From assembly GCA_017165825.1 (NCBI GenBank), contig CM029376.1, forward strand, positions 18,193,334-18,257,333: DNA of 64,000 nucleotides, read 5' to 3'. Positions within the stretch are counted from its first letter, which is position 1, and every line of letters begins with the position of its first letter. Source of the DNA: Hepsetus odoe (taxonomy: Eukaryota > Chordata > Actinopteri > Characiformes > Hepsetidae). The position numbers and the translations under genes are program-made. This document shows, piece after piece, positions 10,076 through 21,642 of this stretch. The notes below the pieces were generated by a model. The model ran no database searches. It was not told where the DNA came from and saw nothing but the letters and a program-made list of their open reading frames with translations.

Positions 10076-12939
10076 GTAATGTACTAGGACTAACCAGCAG
10101 GTGGGGCTAGAAGAGAGCAAGGGATTCCATTAACTAAAAGCATTCATTTTTTGCCAATAGCAGATGTATTTGGCTGCTGTTTCTGTCTCTCTGCTCTATT
10201 TAAGCCCTTTAGAGTAATTTGGGTGTGTCCTTGAATATTCTGATTTAACCAGTCCCTCAGTCTCCCTGTGTGAGTGACCAAGATGGAAAAACAGAGAGAG
10301 AGAGAGAAAGAGAGAGAGAGCGAGCACACCACTGTCAGAAAAAAACCTTGAAGTCCATATCTGACATTTTATTTAATCTTTTATATTATGTATTTATCTG
10401 ATTCCCTTGAACGTGTCAGTTTACGCTGCATGAAAATGTCATCATTTATGAACCTACTGAAATGCCCCAATATGATTACGCATTAGGTAATCGTGTTGCA
10501 TTAAGTTGCAGTAGAAAGTTAAGAATTTAAGTTAAGAAAAATTTGTGAAATCTGAAGTTCCAAAATCAGCAATATGACTAGTAGTAATAAAGGGTTGTAA
10601 AATTATCCCTTTAGTTTCAGTAAAGTCCAAAAAGTTTTCTCCATCTCCAGTAATTCATTAATTCATTCAGTCCTTCAGCTCAACAAGATGTGTGTGCATT
10701 TTGCTGCCAGAGCAATGTCTAAAAGAGGTACAAGCAGGGTGAGTGTAATCATCCCAAAGGGCCTGATAGAGCTCTTTGATTTCAGCCTCAGGGATACACA
10801 CTCAGGTGGTCCCATCAGGTGGGAAACAGATGTGATCTGTCAAGGCAGGCTAGACCCAGCCTGATGGGGGTGGAAAGAGGGGGGTGGAAAGGGGTTATTC
10901 AGTTTTATATGCCAGAGTTTCAAAGTGCGATTCCTCAATCCAGTTCTTAAAACGGTTTAAAACAGTGGTTCCATTTCTTCTCTACCAAGTGTGTACACTT
11001 TGAGAAGAAGTTTAAAGCTAAAATCTGATATCTGAGACATATTCAGTAGTACTATATTACCATTGTGGCTTACATTGGGGTTAGAGTGCTGAGTCAATAA
11101 ACTCATGTGAACCACATCATAAGCCATTACGGGAGCTTTTGTGCTTCAAGGGCAATTTCAGCACTGAGTGAATTAATAGTTATAGTCTGGTTATAGACCC
11201 TCAGTAAGGTCCACAATTAAAAGGACATTTTTAATACTAAAATGAAAACATGAATTTGCATTCACACTAACAACTACCGCTGTTTTATGTTTCCACTTTA
11301 TGGCTGGTAATGACAAAGTTAAATACATTTTTTTTTTGCTGAAGAAAAAGATTGCACAAGGTTTAGATTAATGTTTACACATACAAAATGTACACAACAT
11401 TTACAATACTTAAGTACTTTATGAAAACGTCATTTATAAAATCAAATACTGTGAGCACTTTTAACAAATCTTCTTGGGCTGACTCAGAACTGAAATGATT
11501 CCTCATCAGGTAAAGATAGTTCAGCCCAGAGTAAACTCTGCAGGTAAGAAACAGCCAGGATGAAATGTTTAGTCCATTTCATGGAATCTTCTTTTTAGAA
11601 GTTATAAAAATAGACAGATCCTCATAAGTCATTGATTTATATAAAAATCAAGATCTGGACTCTTGTCTTTGAAAAATGGAGATTTCGGTCTCAGTTGAAC
11701 TGGCAAGGCATTCGCACCCTAACTCCTATTTACTTAGAGGAGCAGCAGAGGTACTCGCCTGGCATCCCCCTGCATTCCTGCAGCACTGGCTCATGTTGGA
11801 CTAGGCCCAATATAAAGTATACTTTAACACTGAGCACCTTAAACAGGTATTAAGGGTGGTGTGGCGGCCAGTGCCGTGGTAGCATAGTTGCCCTGAGAGG
11901 AACCGCCGAAACATAAACACTTCACTTTCATACAAGCTTGTGAAACACCTAGAGGTCATTCAGTTCAGTGTGCATTGTTTTTGCAATGAATAAAAAGTTA
12001 GAAGTTTGTCTTAGTTGCAAATACTTATGGTAGAATATAGTAAAGTAAAATATATAGTATTCTGAGTAGGCAGCACTCTTTTAAGTATGAATAATGAAGT
12101 CAAGCCTATATAATGCAACAAAATGCTGGTGGAGGGTTTATTGAGCTCATACGTTTCACCAAAATAGACACTTTTTTGCTGTATGTTTAGCTTTTGTTGC
12201 TAATTAAGCTTTGTGTTAAGCTTTACTTGTTAAAACATGGATTAGTGCACAATCTAAAGCCCGGTTTATGCAGCATTTTTGCAATAAATAGATAATAGAC
12301 CAAGTCTTTCAAAAAGAAAATTTAGGAGTGTATAGAAGGTGTACAGAGGCAACACTCTCAAGTGGTTGGTTAAGAGCTAATAAAAGTTTAAGTCATCTTT
12401 AATTAGTGGCTAAAGACTATAATTTAAAATAAAGATAAAGCATGCAAGTTGAGAATATGGCAACCAAATTGAACAGACAAACTGAATGCTTGTATGGAGA
12501 TTCAATGTTGCAAACAGGCAAAATGATAACATGGGAACTTAGATGTTTACTTCTTGCTCAGTACTGTACATAAGAATGTCTTTCTTGTGCATTATTACAA
12601 CTAATAATACAAGTTTTACTAATTGTGATATGACCAACTTACTATTTACTACTACAAGTCATAATGAAAGAAAAATTAATGCACAGTAAATAATTAATTT
12701 AACAATGTGTGATCTGGGCTTTAACAAATATTACGGCCTCAATAAACCCATTATCAAATGCTTAAGATAGTCACTATAAATATTGCACTTGTAAAGTCTC
12801 TTGATAACTGGGACAACCTCCACAGTAAGTATCTTTTAATGACCCATTTCCGGCTTTTTATCAGACTCACATTTCTCCATCACTTGTCTTCAGTTTAAAA
12901 TGTTAGAAAATCTGTAGCGCTTCATCATCTCAATCTGCT

Positions 12940-13310
12940 ATAGATCTGCAATCTGTTACGGATGTGCCCTCCTCATTTACCCCATGCCTCTCTTATCTTG
13001 TTACGGCCATTTGGGTGCACACGGGCTGAACTAAAACATCAGCCAAGGCCAAGAGATGACAACCTTTCCATGTCCCAACCTATAAATCCATCACCAGTAG
13101 GTCGCACTTACCCAGGCAAAGCAGCTGACCCAACTCTGAGGGAAATAACGATAGTGCCCGATAAACAGCTATCAAAACCCCTAGACCGCCCAAGAGACGC
13201 CCCCTCAAATATGTTGCGAGCTTGCAGTGGCAGATAATGGTCGTCTTTGATGCTCAATCTACATTAGCATTGTGTTTTTCCTTTCACCTCTCATGGAGAG
13301 CTTTGATGGG
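12940..13310. promoter_or_regulatory. Candidate cis-regulatory block with GATA and TCF/LEF words
   Basis: Repeat-free and more GC-rich than the flanks. Words seen include ACGATAG, CGATAAAC, GCTATCAAA and CAGATAATGG (GATA-like) and two CTTTGAT words (TCF/LEF-like) near the right end. An open frame of 91 codons overlaps it but has no recognisable homology. Confidence 0.25.
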
Positions 13311-14139
13311 GCTTAAAAAAAAAGAAGGGGAACCCTTATAGCCCGCGCTAAGGTAAGGATGGGATTGTTTTGGAGATTGTATTCTCCTGTCTAGTCTCCA
13401 TCGACTAACATGCAGGCATGCTTTCATCTTACAGGCTATCTCTTCTTTGATAGCATGCGACCTCAGATTTATGTGGACCTTGTCAACGAGAAGGGGAACA
13501 AGACTTCCTATGTGTTATGCAATTTATTTCCCTTCTATTTAGATTCTTTACTTTATCAGTGTAGTGGATTACACTTCCTCAGATTCGATGCCATGTTAAG
13601 ACCTGTGCATATTTTAAATCAAGGCATGGCATTTGTGTCACGCACTCAGACACATTCTTTATGGTGCTCAGTTCTTAAGTCAATGACGAATTTCACTTGA
13701 ATTTCCTACAAGGATAATTTACTGTTGATGAATGTGATTGTTCACCTAAAGGGAGCAAAGTTAAAGGTGGAGGAAAAGAGGATTCCATGGAGACCCTGGC
13801 ACAAAGAAGTACCCTTAAAACACAAATGCCAGGTTGAGAATGTCGTCTAAAGTTTTCTGACGTTTTTCAGACAAAACATCACTTTTGTTGGCATACAGCA
13901 TATACCAGCCCTTTACAAGCCTTTTTCCCAGCAGGCTATAATGGCCTAATTGTTTTAGCTCAAAAGTAATGAAAACTCCTGTGTAATTATATGGACATCT
14001 TTGTAAAGATTTGCACATTAAACCTGTCTCAAAACTGCATAACCTTGCTAAAGCAAAGATTTCATCAGCTTACTCTTGAATTAGGAATATAGTCAAAGAT
14101 GTTGTTTAGATATTTAGCCGTGCAGAACAAATATATCTT

Positions 14140-14260
14140 TATTGGGCTGGCGACCTGTCCAGGGTGTGTGTCCCGTCCTTTGCCCTGTGTGAGCTGGGAT
14201 GGATTCCCCGTGGCCCCGCTTGGGATGAGTGGCAGAAAATGACTGACTGACTGACTTGAT
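14140..14260 (+). repeat. 3' end of the dispersed fish repeat
   Basis: GGGCTGGCGACCTGTCCAGG then a GTGAGCTGGGATGGATTCCC block, ending in AAAATGACTGACTGACTGAC. Same family as 14.67 kb and 0.79-1.09 kb, plus orientation, 5' truncated. Confidence 0.8.
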
Positions 14261-14575
14261 AGGCACATATTTTAACAATAAAGACAACTGGACTGAATTT
14301 TCTCTCTTGCTGCATGGCTGGCTCATTTAGTTTTCGCTCATTCATACATTGAGATAGGTTTTATTCTTTTTTGCTTTTTCTTTTTCAGTAGGGCGTAATG
14401 ATGATATTACTGTCCCAGGACCAAGGGTCACTTTGTCAATAGTGACACTCTTCTCGTTTAGATAAGCAAGTCAAAGACAATTTACATCTTTCAAACAACA
14501 CAGTTCATGCATGTATCGGTCACCCACATATTGATATACAGTGTGTTGAACAAGATTTACAGCCAGGACTTTGTG

Positions 14576-14598
14576 GAGGAAAAAAAAAAAAAAAAAAC
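14576..14598 (+). repeat. Poly-A tract
   Basis: About twenty A residues in a row. Confidence 0.85.
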
Positions 14599-14669
14599 AA
14601 TAACTGATTTAATCATTTCATTAATTGTACCATACCATGTTGGAATATTAAATGAAATGTATGATCCCT

Positions 14670-14800
14670 CCCTGCGATGGGCTGGCGACCTGTCCAGGGT
14701 GCGTCCCCCGTCCTCGCCCTGTGTGCGCTGGGTTGGACACCAGCACTCCCCCGCGACCCCGTTTGGGACAAGCGGCAGAAAATGGATGGATGGATGTATG
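14670..14800 (+). repeat. 3' end of the dispersed fish repeat
   Basis: GATGGGCTGGCGACCTGTCC, then CCAGCACTCCCCCGCGACCC, ending in AAAATGGATGGATGGATG. Less decayed than the copy 500 bp to the left. The tetranucleotide tails differ (ACTG against ATGG), so the two arrived separately. Confidence 0.85.
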
Positions 14801-15460
14801 ATCCCCTCTAAATGTACTGGAACAACAAGGCTGATTTATTTGGGGTTTTTTTTTTAGGTTTGAGATGAAAAGATGAATTTGAGATGAGAGATCAAATTAG
14901 CACTTGATTTTTCCTGGAATTTTCATTTAGATGTTAAATTACGTAAGACATATCACCTTTCAGTCGGACCATCCAGTTTTCCAAGTGAGCAAAAGTATTG
15001 GATCTTGAGAAGCTGACAGCCGTTTGTTACTGTATAACCATATAACATGCTGAACAGATTATTTAACCTGTAAATGGCTTGTGATATCAACTCTCAGTTA
15101 AAGCTTTGCATTTCAGTTGTGAAGGGTACATTTTGTTGTTAAAAGGGAAAACCAACATAGGGCCCGCAGCTGTCTGTGGAGGGTAAAGTGTGCCATTTTG
15201 AAGCTAAGAAAAGAGTGAAAAAATTTTTAAAAATTTCACAAACATTGGACATGGCCAATACAACTTCAGAGGGACTCACTGTCCATGATATTTCTTTTGA
15301 CTTAAGGCAACTTAAACTAAAGTCTCTTATATAATAAGAAAGTTGTATCAGAGAACTCAGGTTTGTGCCTAATTTGAAATTAATTCATGTATTTTTAGAA
15401 CTACAATGTTGCCTTATTCATGATCTTGCCTTTAAATAAATTAAAAGAACACACACATAG

Positions 15461-15645
15461 GCAGCGGTGGCCTAGTGGTTAGGGTTACCGTCCCCATCAC
15501 TGCTCCCTGGGCGCTTTCAATAGCTGCCCACTGCTGCACGGTGTTTGACTGCATGGGTTAAATGCAGAGGTCCAATTTCGTTGTGATTCACTGTCTGCTG
15601 TGCTGTGACATTGCAATGACAAGGGTTGTCACTTTCACTTTCACA
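15461..15645 (+). mobile_element. tRNA-derived SINE, internally deleted
   Basis: Starts GCAGCGGTGGCCTAGTGGTT (box A), then jumps directly to the CCGTCCCCATCACTGCTCC block. It lacks the about 45-bp segment with box B that the 40.5-kb copy has. The tail TCACTTTCACTTTCAC runs into a (CA)n microsatellite. Confidence 0.85.
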
Positions 15646-15659
15646 CACACACAAACACA

Positions 15660-15706
<47 letters not shown>
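15641..15706. repeat. (CA)n microsatellite at a SINE tail
   Basis: CA repeats with three AAACAC interruptions. It probably grew from the SINE 3' end. Confidence 0.95.
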
Positions 15707-15709
<3 letters not shown>

Positions 15710-15894
15710 AACACCCACTGGGGCATGGTGTCCACAAGACCTCTGAAACTGGCATGTCCTTTAAGTCCTATACGTTGTGAAGGGGGCTCTACATGGATCT
15801 AAGTACCTTGTCAAGCACATGCAACAGATGCTCAAGCAAAGGGAGATCTTGAAATCTTTGTCATGCTCTTAAAAGCTTTCCTGTACAACTTCTG

Positions 15895-16021
15895 CAGTGT
15901 TGCAGGGGTCACTATCTTGCTAAAAGAGACCACTCCCATTAGGAAATACCATTGCCATAAAGGGATGTAGTTCCCTTTATGGCAATGGTATTTCCAAATG
16001 GGAGTGGTCTCTGCAACACTG
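15895..16021. repeat. 40-bp inverted repeat (6-nt loop) with extended outer arms
   Basis: Inner arms 15926-15965 and 15972-16011 are reverse complements with one mismatch and a 6-nt loop. Outer arms CAGTGTTGCA (15895-15904) and TGCAACACTG (16012-16021) extend the pairing past a 21-nt bulge. It is a secondary inverted duplication inside a Tc1-like relic. Confidence 0.9.
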
Positions 16022-16039
16022 TTTAGTGGGTGGTACATG

Positions 16040-16269
16040 AAGTGAAGTGAAAGTGACTATTTGTCATTGTGAAACACAGCACAGCACATAGTAAAACACA
16101 ACCTTTGCTTTTAACCCATACACACCATGCAATTTAAAGCGCCCGGGGAGCACTGAAGGGGATGGTACCTTGCTCAAGAGTGCCTCAGTTCAAACTATTG
16201 TTCTGGGATTTGAACCCACAACCTTCTGTTCCTGGGGCCAATTCCCTAATCATTAGGTCACCGCTGCCC
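16040..16269 (-). mobile_element. tRNA-derived SINE nested in Tc1-like relic
   Basis: On the minus strand: GGGCAGCGGTGACCTAATGA (box A), GGGTTCAAATCCC (box B), a CTTGAGCAAGGTACCATCCC block, GGGTTAAAAGC and the tail GTCACTTTCACTTCACTTCA. Length about 230 bp equals the 40.5-kb copy. CATG flanks both ends (16036-16039 and 16270-16273), a possible short target duplication. Confidence 0.85.
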
Positions 16270-16646
16270 CATGTCAATAACATCCATAAATGCCAGGACA
16301 CAAGGTTTTCCAGCAGAGCATTTTTCAGAGCATCTCACTGTCTCTCCTGGATTGCCTTCTTCCCATAGTGCATCCTGGTGGCATCTCTTCCCCAAGAGAG
16401 CTAGGCACTTTCCTCTGGCTGTTCACATGATGTAAAACAAAATGTGGTTAATCAAACCAGGCCACCACCCTCTTGCAATTCCATAGTTTGGTTTTGATGC
16501 TCCCATGCCATTTGTAGGTTCTCGCGAACAGGGGTCAGCAATGAACTGTAGCTGTTGCTACACAGCCCCAAAGTAAGCAAACTAAGATGCACTTTATATT
16601 GACATCTTTCTATCATAACAAGGTTTAGCTCTTCTCTCCCGATGTA

Positions 16647-16990
16647 TAGCACCGTGCAAAAGTTTTAGGCAGTTATGAAAAAATGCTATTAACAAAGAAT
16701 GCTTTCAAAAATTGAAGTGTTAATCATTTATTTTCATCAATCAACAAAATGCAGTGAAGGAACAAAAGAGAAATACCTATACCTATAAGAAGTGTACATA
16801 TAAGAACTGATGCTGGTTTGAAGGCAAAAGGTGGTCACACCAAATATTGATTTGATTTAGATTTTTCTTTTGCTCGCTCATTTTGCATTTTGTAAATTGA
16901 TAAAAATAAACAATCATTATTTATATTTCTGAAAGCATTCTTTGTTTACAGCATTTGTTCACACCTGCCTAAAACTTTTGCACAGTACTG
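16647..16990. mobile_element. Short Tc1-like element (family B), internally deleted, with TA target duplication
   Basis: The ends are imperfect inverted repeats. The right end reads CAGTACTGTGCAAAAGTTTT on the reverse strand, and the left end is TAGCACCGTGCAAAAGTTTT. They share AATGCTTTCA further in. TA dinucleotides flank both ends (16645-16646 and 16991-16992), as Tc1/mariner insertion leaves. At 344 bp with no transposase codons it is non-autonomous. Confidence 0.85.
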
Positions 16991-17560
16991 TACATATCCA
17001 TAACTGCTGCTGGTTGGAGCCTCTAAAAACAGTAGAGGACACCATTGTGTATTTACATTTCAAGTCTTTCTTCTTACAATTTTGCTTTTCACTTAAATGA
17101 AGGTCTTTTGTCTACTTTGATAAGGATTTGTGTTTGTGTTGTTGTTTTTCTTGTAAAACATTCTGCCTCCTCCACAATGGTAGTAATTCATTGCATGCTA
17201 TAGATGGTTAAAAACAGGCTGTCAATTTTGAGCATGTATGCACTCTCAAAGCCAACGTTCAAAAGATAGAGGGTGTTTGGTGGGGGACCCACAAGGGGTT
17301 TTTGCATAAGTTCAGAAACACATGATGGTGAGTTAAAAAAAGTAGATAAATTATGTAGATAAATTTATGAACGTTCTCTTCTGGTGTGCATGAAGGAGGA
17401 TGCAGGTGATATTGCTTCAATAAAGGAGGAAACAGATTTGTTTGAGAAATTATGACTGTGAAGAGAAAAGATTAAAAAAAATTCTCACAAGCATATATCT
17501 TCACCTCTCCACAGACAGAGCACATACTGAAACACACAGTCTGACGCACGCACACACCTA

Positions 17561-17561
17561 C

Positions 17562-17632
<71 letters not shown>

Positions 17633-17826
17633 AAGGTGGGTGAGAGACAGACAAAGAGAGAGAGAGAGACAAAGAGAGAGAGAGTGAGACAGAGAGAGAG
17701 AGACGGAGAGACAGAGAGTGAGACAGAGAGAGAGGGAGTGAGACAGAGAGAGAGAGAGTGACAGAGAGATAGAGAGAGAGAGACAGAGAGATAGAGAGGG
17801 AGAGAGAGAGGGGGAGAGGGAGAGAG
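17561..17826. repeat. (GA)n-rich polypurine tract, about 265 bp
   Basis: An almost pure plus-strand purine tract: GA repeats, then AGAGACAGAGAG-type variants. It is the longest polypurine stretch in the window and a possible triplex or H-DNA former. Confidence 0.95.
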
Positions 17827-18939
17827 ACCTGGAGTCTGTGTTTTCAGTAAATTAGATCCACATAGTGTATGTGTGTGTGATTAATCTAGACACAAAAAGC
17901 TCTGAACACTGGGGTTATAAGCAGTAACGGGGAGTAAAATGAAATTGGTTACTGAGCTTGTGTTCAGGTGTCTGTACTGCTTCTTCCTTGCCCTCCCTGC
18001 ATTTCACCACTAGGAGATCACATTGTTTACTCTGTGTTGAAATGTGCAAGAAAAAAGTGGACGTTGTGCAACACTAAGTGTGTCCTTCTCTCACCCTAAA
18101 CACCCCCTACTGCAGACACTGAGAAATCTCCCACCTCCACCGCTAGCCCCTTTATCACAGCTCTCTTTCCCAGACCTTCAGCAGTGCTCATGTGTTAAAT
18201 CTCAAGCCTTCTGCTAACTTGAGGTACTGCTACTGTTACTGAAAGAGTGATCTTCATCAAATATCCTTATGATAACAGCTAGTGCTGTGACAGTGATGGC
18301 AAGGGAAGTTCTCAGGTTTTCCAGCTCCTCTTTTTCAACACTTAATGCTGAGTGGCAGCCTACTAACATGGTGACTGGACAGTGCAAACACTGCTTAAAC
18401 CGTAACCAGCAGAAGATTTGTGTGTGAGTGGAAGGCCTTTAATTTTCATGCAGGTCCTGATCAGAGGGTGGATCAAAGTTCTATCGAGATTAAAGGTCTA
18501 TAGCCTGAGAGAGCAAAGCACTGTACAATACAGGCAGTTTTTACAAACCTGCAGAGTTTCAGCCAGCAATCAGCAGAGCAAAGGCTATTACCGTTACCAT
18601 TATTTAGGTCAAGAACACTGTGGTCTGATAAGTGGAAAGGTAAAACACAATCATGGAGACTGAGGACCATAGCCTTTGATTCTAATTATTGCTTGGTTCC
18701 GAAAAGAAATTAGATGGAATTACTGAATTTGTGGCTCACATGTTGGCCTTGTCACGATGGATTCAATTGCAGCAATGTTTAAGAAGTGGAAAGTTGGGTA
18801 CACAAAGAAGATGATTAGATTCCAGTCCTTGGATGGATTCCACTTTGACTCATGCAGTACACTCCTTAGAGAGAAAGTAAGGCGATCTCAAAGAGGCTTT
18901 CCTTATCCCAGGACAGAACTGACCTCTGTTACTAATGTC

Positions 18940-19460
18940 AGACTCCAGGTCATCCTGACTCTATGTGTCCCGACTCATTTGAAACATGTGCAGGACTTGG
19001 CAAGAAGCAATGTACAAGCCCGGTGAGGCAGGCATTCCCAACCGCAGTGTGGTCATCTTTAATAGAACCTCATTTTCCTCCAGATCATCTGGCAGATGAC
19101 TTTGGCTTTCCTACTACAATTAGCCTGATTAAGCTCATCAGGCAGGCTGAATAATGACTGGGAGGCAAAATAAACAAAAGAGTGTGTAGTTAGTGGAGCT
19201 GCTATCTCCCATCAGCCTCTGGGACGCTCCTCTTGACGTCACTTTTTGCTTTGATTGCAAAGTAGATGCTCTGCTGGCCTCGCTCCAGGTGGTTGAGATC
19301 AGCTTTGATTGAGTCAGTCAAAGTACTCCGAGGCAGCGCCTGGCGAGCCATTGCCAATGGCATAGCAGTGCTGTTGATTCAGCTTATCTGCTCTTCCCCT
19401 TCCATATTATGTTTTGCTGATTCACTTTGATGAGGATTAGCTGGTCAAACATTTAGAAAA
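18940..19460. promoter_or_regulatory. Candidate enhancer with CRE palindrome, AP-1 and three TCF/LEF words
   Basis: Repeat-free, GC-richer. It contains TGACGTCA (19234-19241, full CREB/ATF palindrome), TGAGTCA (19310-19316, AP-1), CTTTGAT at 19249, 19303 and 19425 (TCF/LEF) and homeodomain words such as CAATTAGCC and TGATTAAGC near 19.12 kb. Motif matches are seen directly; enhancer function is inference. Confidence 0.35.
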
Positions 19461-21227
19461 AATGAACAGGACAACAAAGGCCTAGTGAAACATTAGTCAA
19501 ATTATTATACTGTTGTACTGACACTTGTCAAAATGTTTTGATTCCTTGTAGGATTAGGGATCGACGATAGTCATTAAAATTAATCTCCCAAAATCCTATT
19601 ATCCTGAAACAAAAACAAAGTCAGTTTGTTAGTTTGCATTGGATATTCACTTGATTTGAAACAAAGACAATTTTCTCTTCGATCTCATAGAAAACCTCAT
19701 TGCTTAGAAAGCCATGGACTGATGCCATATTCAAATAGTCTCAGCACATTTTACTCCTTTGGTGCTTACAGAGAGGTGATTAAGAAGTGGTAAGATAGCG
19801 TCGATGGGAGAGACAGGTTTGATAAAATGAGGCTCCAGTCTCCAAGCTGCGTTGAGTGGAAATTGATTTCCCATTTGGCTGGTCTGTGTGGTTCAATCAG
19901 TTACAGCCATGTGTGAAAAGGTGAGACATAAAGAGATATACCCAACAGTTCAAACGCCTTCAGAGAAACTTTAAACTAGATTGTTCTAAGAGTTTATCGC
20001 GGCAGACCCATTCCTTTAAAGATGTAGGGGTAAATGTTGATTTTAAAGAATAAGATCAATGTTTCTCTAGGTTCTGTCTGACCTAAGACCTCTTGGACAG
20101 AGAGTCCTATCTTTTCTGTTCACACTTCTTAATTCAGTCTGAACTCTTTTTTCCTTCTCACTTTTTTTCTGATTTTGATATTGACTTCACAGAGAAAGCC
20201 AGTGTAGACCCTCTTGGACAGATCATTGTCTGAGCAGCAATTAAATTTTGAATTACACTTTTGGGGGCCGCCAAACTGTCTGGGATAAAATGGTCTTCCT
20301 GCCAGTGTTGTTGGATGTGCTTCAGTTTTGATAACACCTGATCTATGTGTCAATATTTCACATCTACTGTTAGTCTGAGTGCTTTCAGCGACGCTAAGTG
20401 ATGTAATTCAGAAGTTACAAATCCCAACCCACCACAGGAGATGCTATCTATGATCTCACAAGAAATGTTGTCTATGATCATTCAGGGTTTTTTTTTTTTT
20501 TTTAACTTTCATGCTTTCTTTTTTTTATGAAACAAAGAAAAGAAAGAAGTAGGATTTATCACAAAAGCGAATATGTTACAAGACAGATTTAACGGTGCGA
20601 TAAGTTATCTAGAATGCCATGATAGAGCAGGAAATCAGCAAACAATGTTGAACTTTGAGGCTTAAGTTCGCTAGCTCTGCTGGATTCCTGCAATTTTAAA
20701 TTGTGCTGAGAATGATTAGATGTGATATCAATATATTATTGTAGATTTTAAGTAAGTTCTTGTATTCTTGTAGTATTGCTTACTCTTTTTAAAAGATGGT
20801 CTTTATAAGGTTACATTACATGATTTATGAGATTTACAGCTACTAACACTTTTAGGATGACTGATATAAATCTGCATAATCATATAAAGACTTATTCCTA
20901 ACACATAAAGCATCATATAGGCTGCTTTAGTCAAATTTAGTCACTGAACCTCAGCCAATCATAAATCGTTATGTCAACTGACACATGTTAATATATAATA
21001 AATCTTAATATATGTTTACATAGGTTCGTGCCAGTTGTCATGAAGTTGGCATTATAGGTGTCATGTTACTTTATTAAAGCAGCCATAAAGTAAACTTTTA
21101 CCCTTGACTACATACCAAGTATGTAAATGTGCTAAAATCATTGCTTGCAAAGATGAGCAGAAGGCATCATTTGTTTAATTATACATGCTTTCTTTCTTCT
21201 AATACATGAGTGAAGAGGAAGTAGCAG

Positions 21228-21238
21228 CTAGGGGGCAG
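21228..21238 (+). promoter_or_regulatory. CTCF-like core
   Basis: CTAGGGGGCAG is a strong CTCF core; the full 14-mer fits at 12 positions. No binding evidence. Confidence 0.3.
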
Positions 21239-21562
21239 TACAGAGCAGATTTACTCACTCACTACTTTTCCACACAGTACTTTTGGGTACACAATAAAAT
21301 GTTTTTATTGATTTCCTTAATAAAAATAAGTGAACTTATTCATGAGAATTAGTTTAATATGCAATTTCTCTTTGTTAATTGAATTTAACATAGTGGGGAA
21401 AAAGGAGAATTAAGCTTAATGTGTTATGTCGAACTGTATTTGCATTTTATATTTTACATTAGGTTAACCCCAGCAGATAAATAGAAATGGTAAGAACATG
21501 TCACACTTTTCGTACTTGAATGCAAAATGCAAAAAGATTAACAAAATTTGTCCAATATATAG

Positions 21563-21565
<3 letters not shown>

Positions 21566-21640
<75 letters not shown>
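21566..21640. repeat. (CT)n microsatellite
   Basis: About 75 bp of uninterrupted CT, polypyrimidine on the plus strand. Confidence 0.97.

Positions 21641-21642
<2 letters not shown>

Larger units (their letters stand above)
10080..15440. other. Gene-free DNA
   Basis: Contains a short GA tract (10291-10320), a candidate regulatory block at 12.94-13.31 kb and two fragments of a dispersed fish repeat (14.14 and 14.67 kb). The longest open frames are about 90-116 codons, resemble nothing known and are within chance expectation. Confidence 0.5.
15840..16644 (-). mobile_element. Tc1-like relic (family A) carrying a fold-back duplication and a SINE
   Basis: Minus-strand codons around 16450-16600 read MAWEHQNQTMELQEGG (transposase WAxEHQNWT block). 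At 16270-16390 damaged frames contain the HYGKKA and CPGIYG remnants. Left of the SINE, AGAGACCACTCCCATTAGGA and GTGGGTGGTACATG continue the same element. The SINE at 16040-16269 therefore interrupts it, and the inverted duplication at 15895-16021 lies within it. The right side is cut by the element at 16647. It is dead. Confidence 0.75.
17000..21560. other. Gene-free DNA
   Basis: Holds a long (GA)n-rich tract (17.56-17.83 kb), a candidate regulatory block (18.9-19.46 kb), a poly-T run near 20487-20502 and a CTCF-like core at 21228. No gene supported. Confidence 0.5.
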
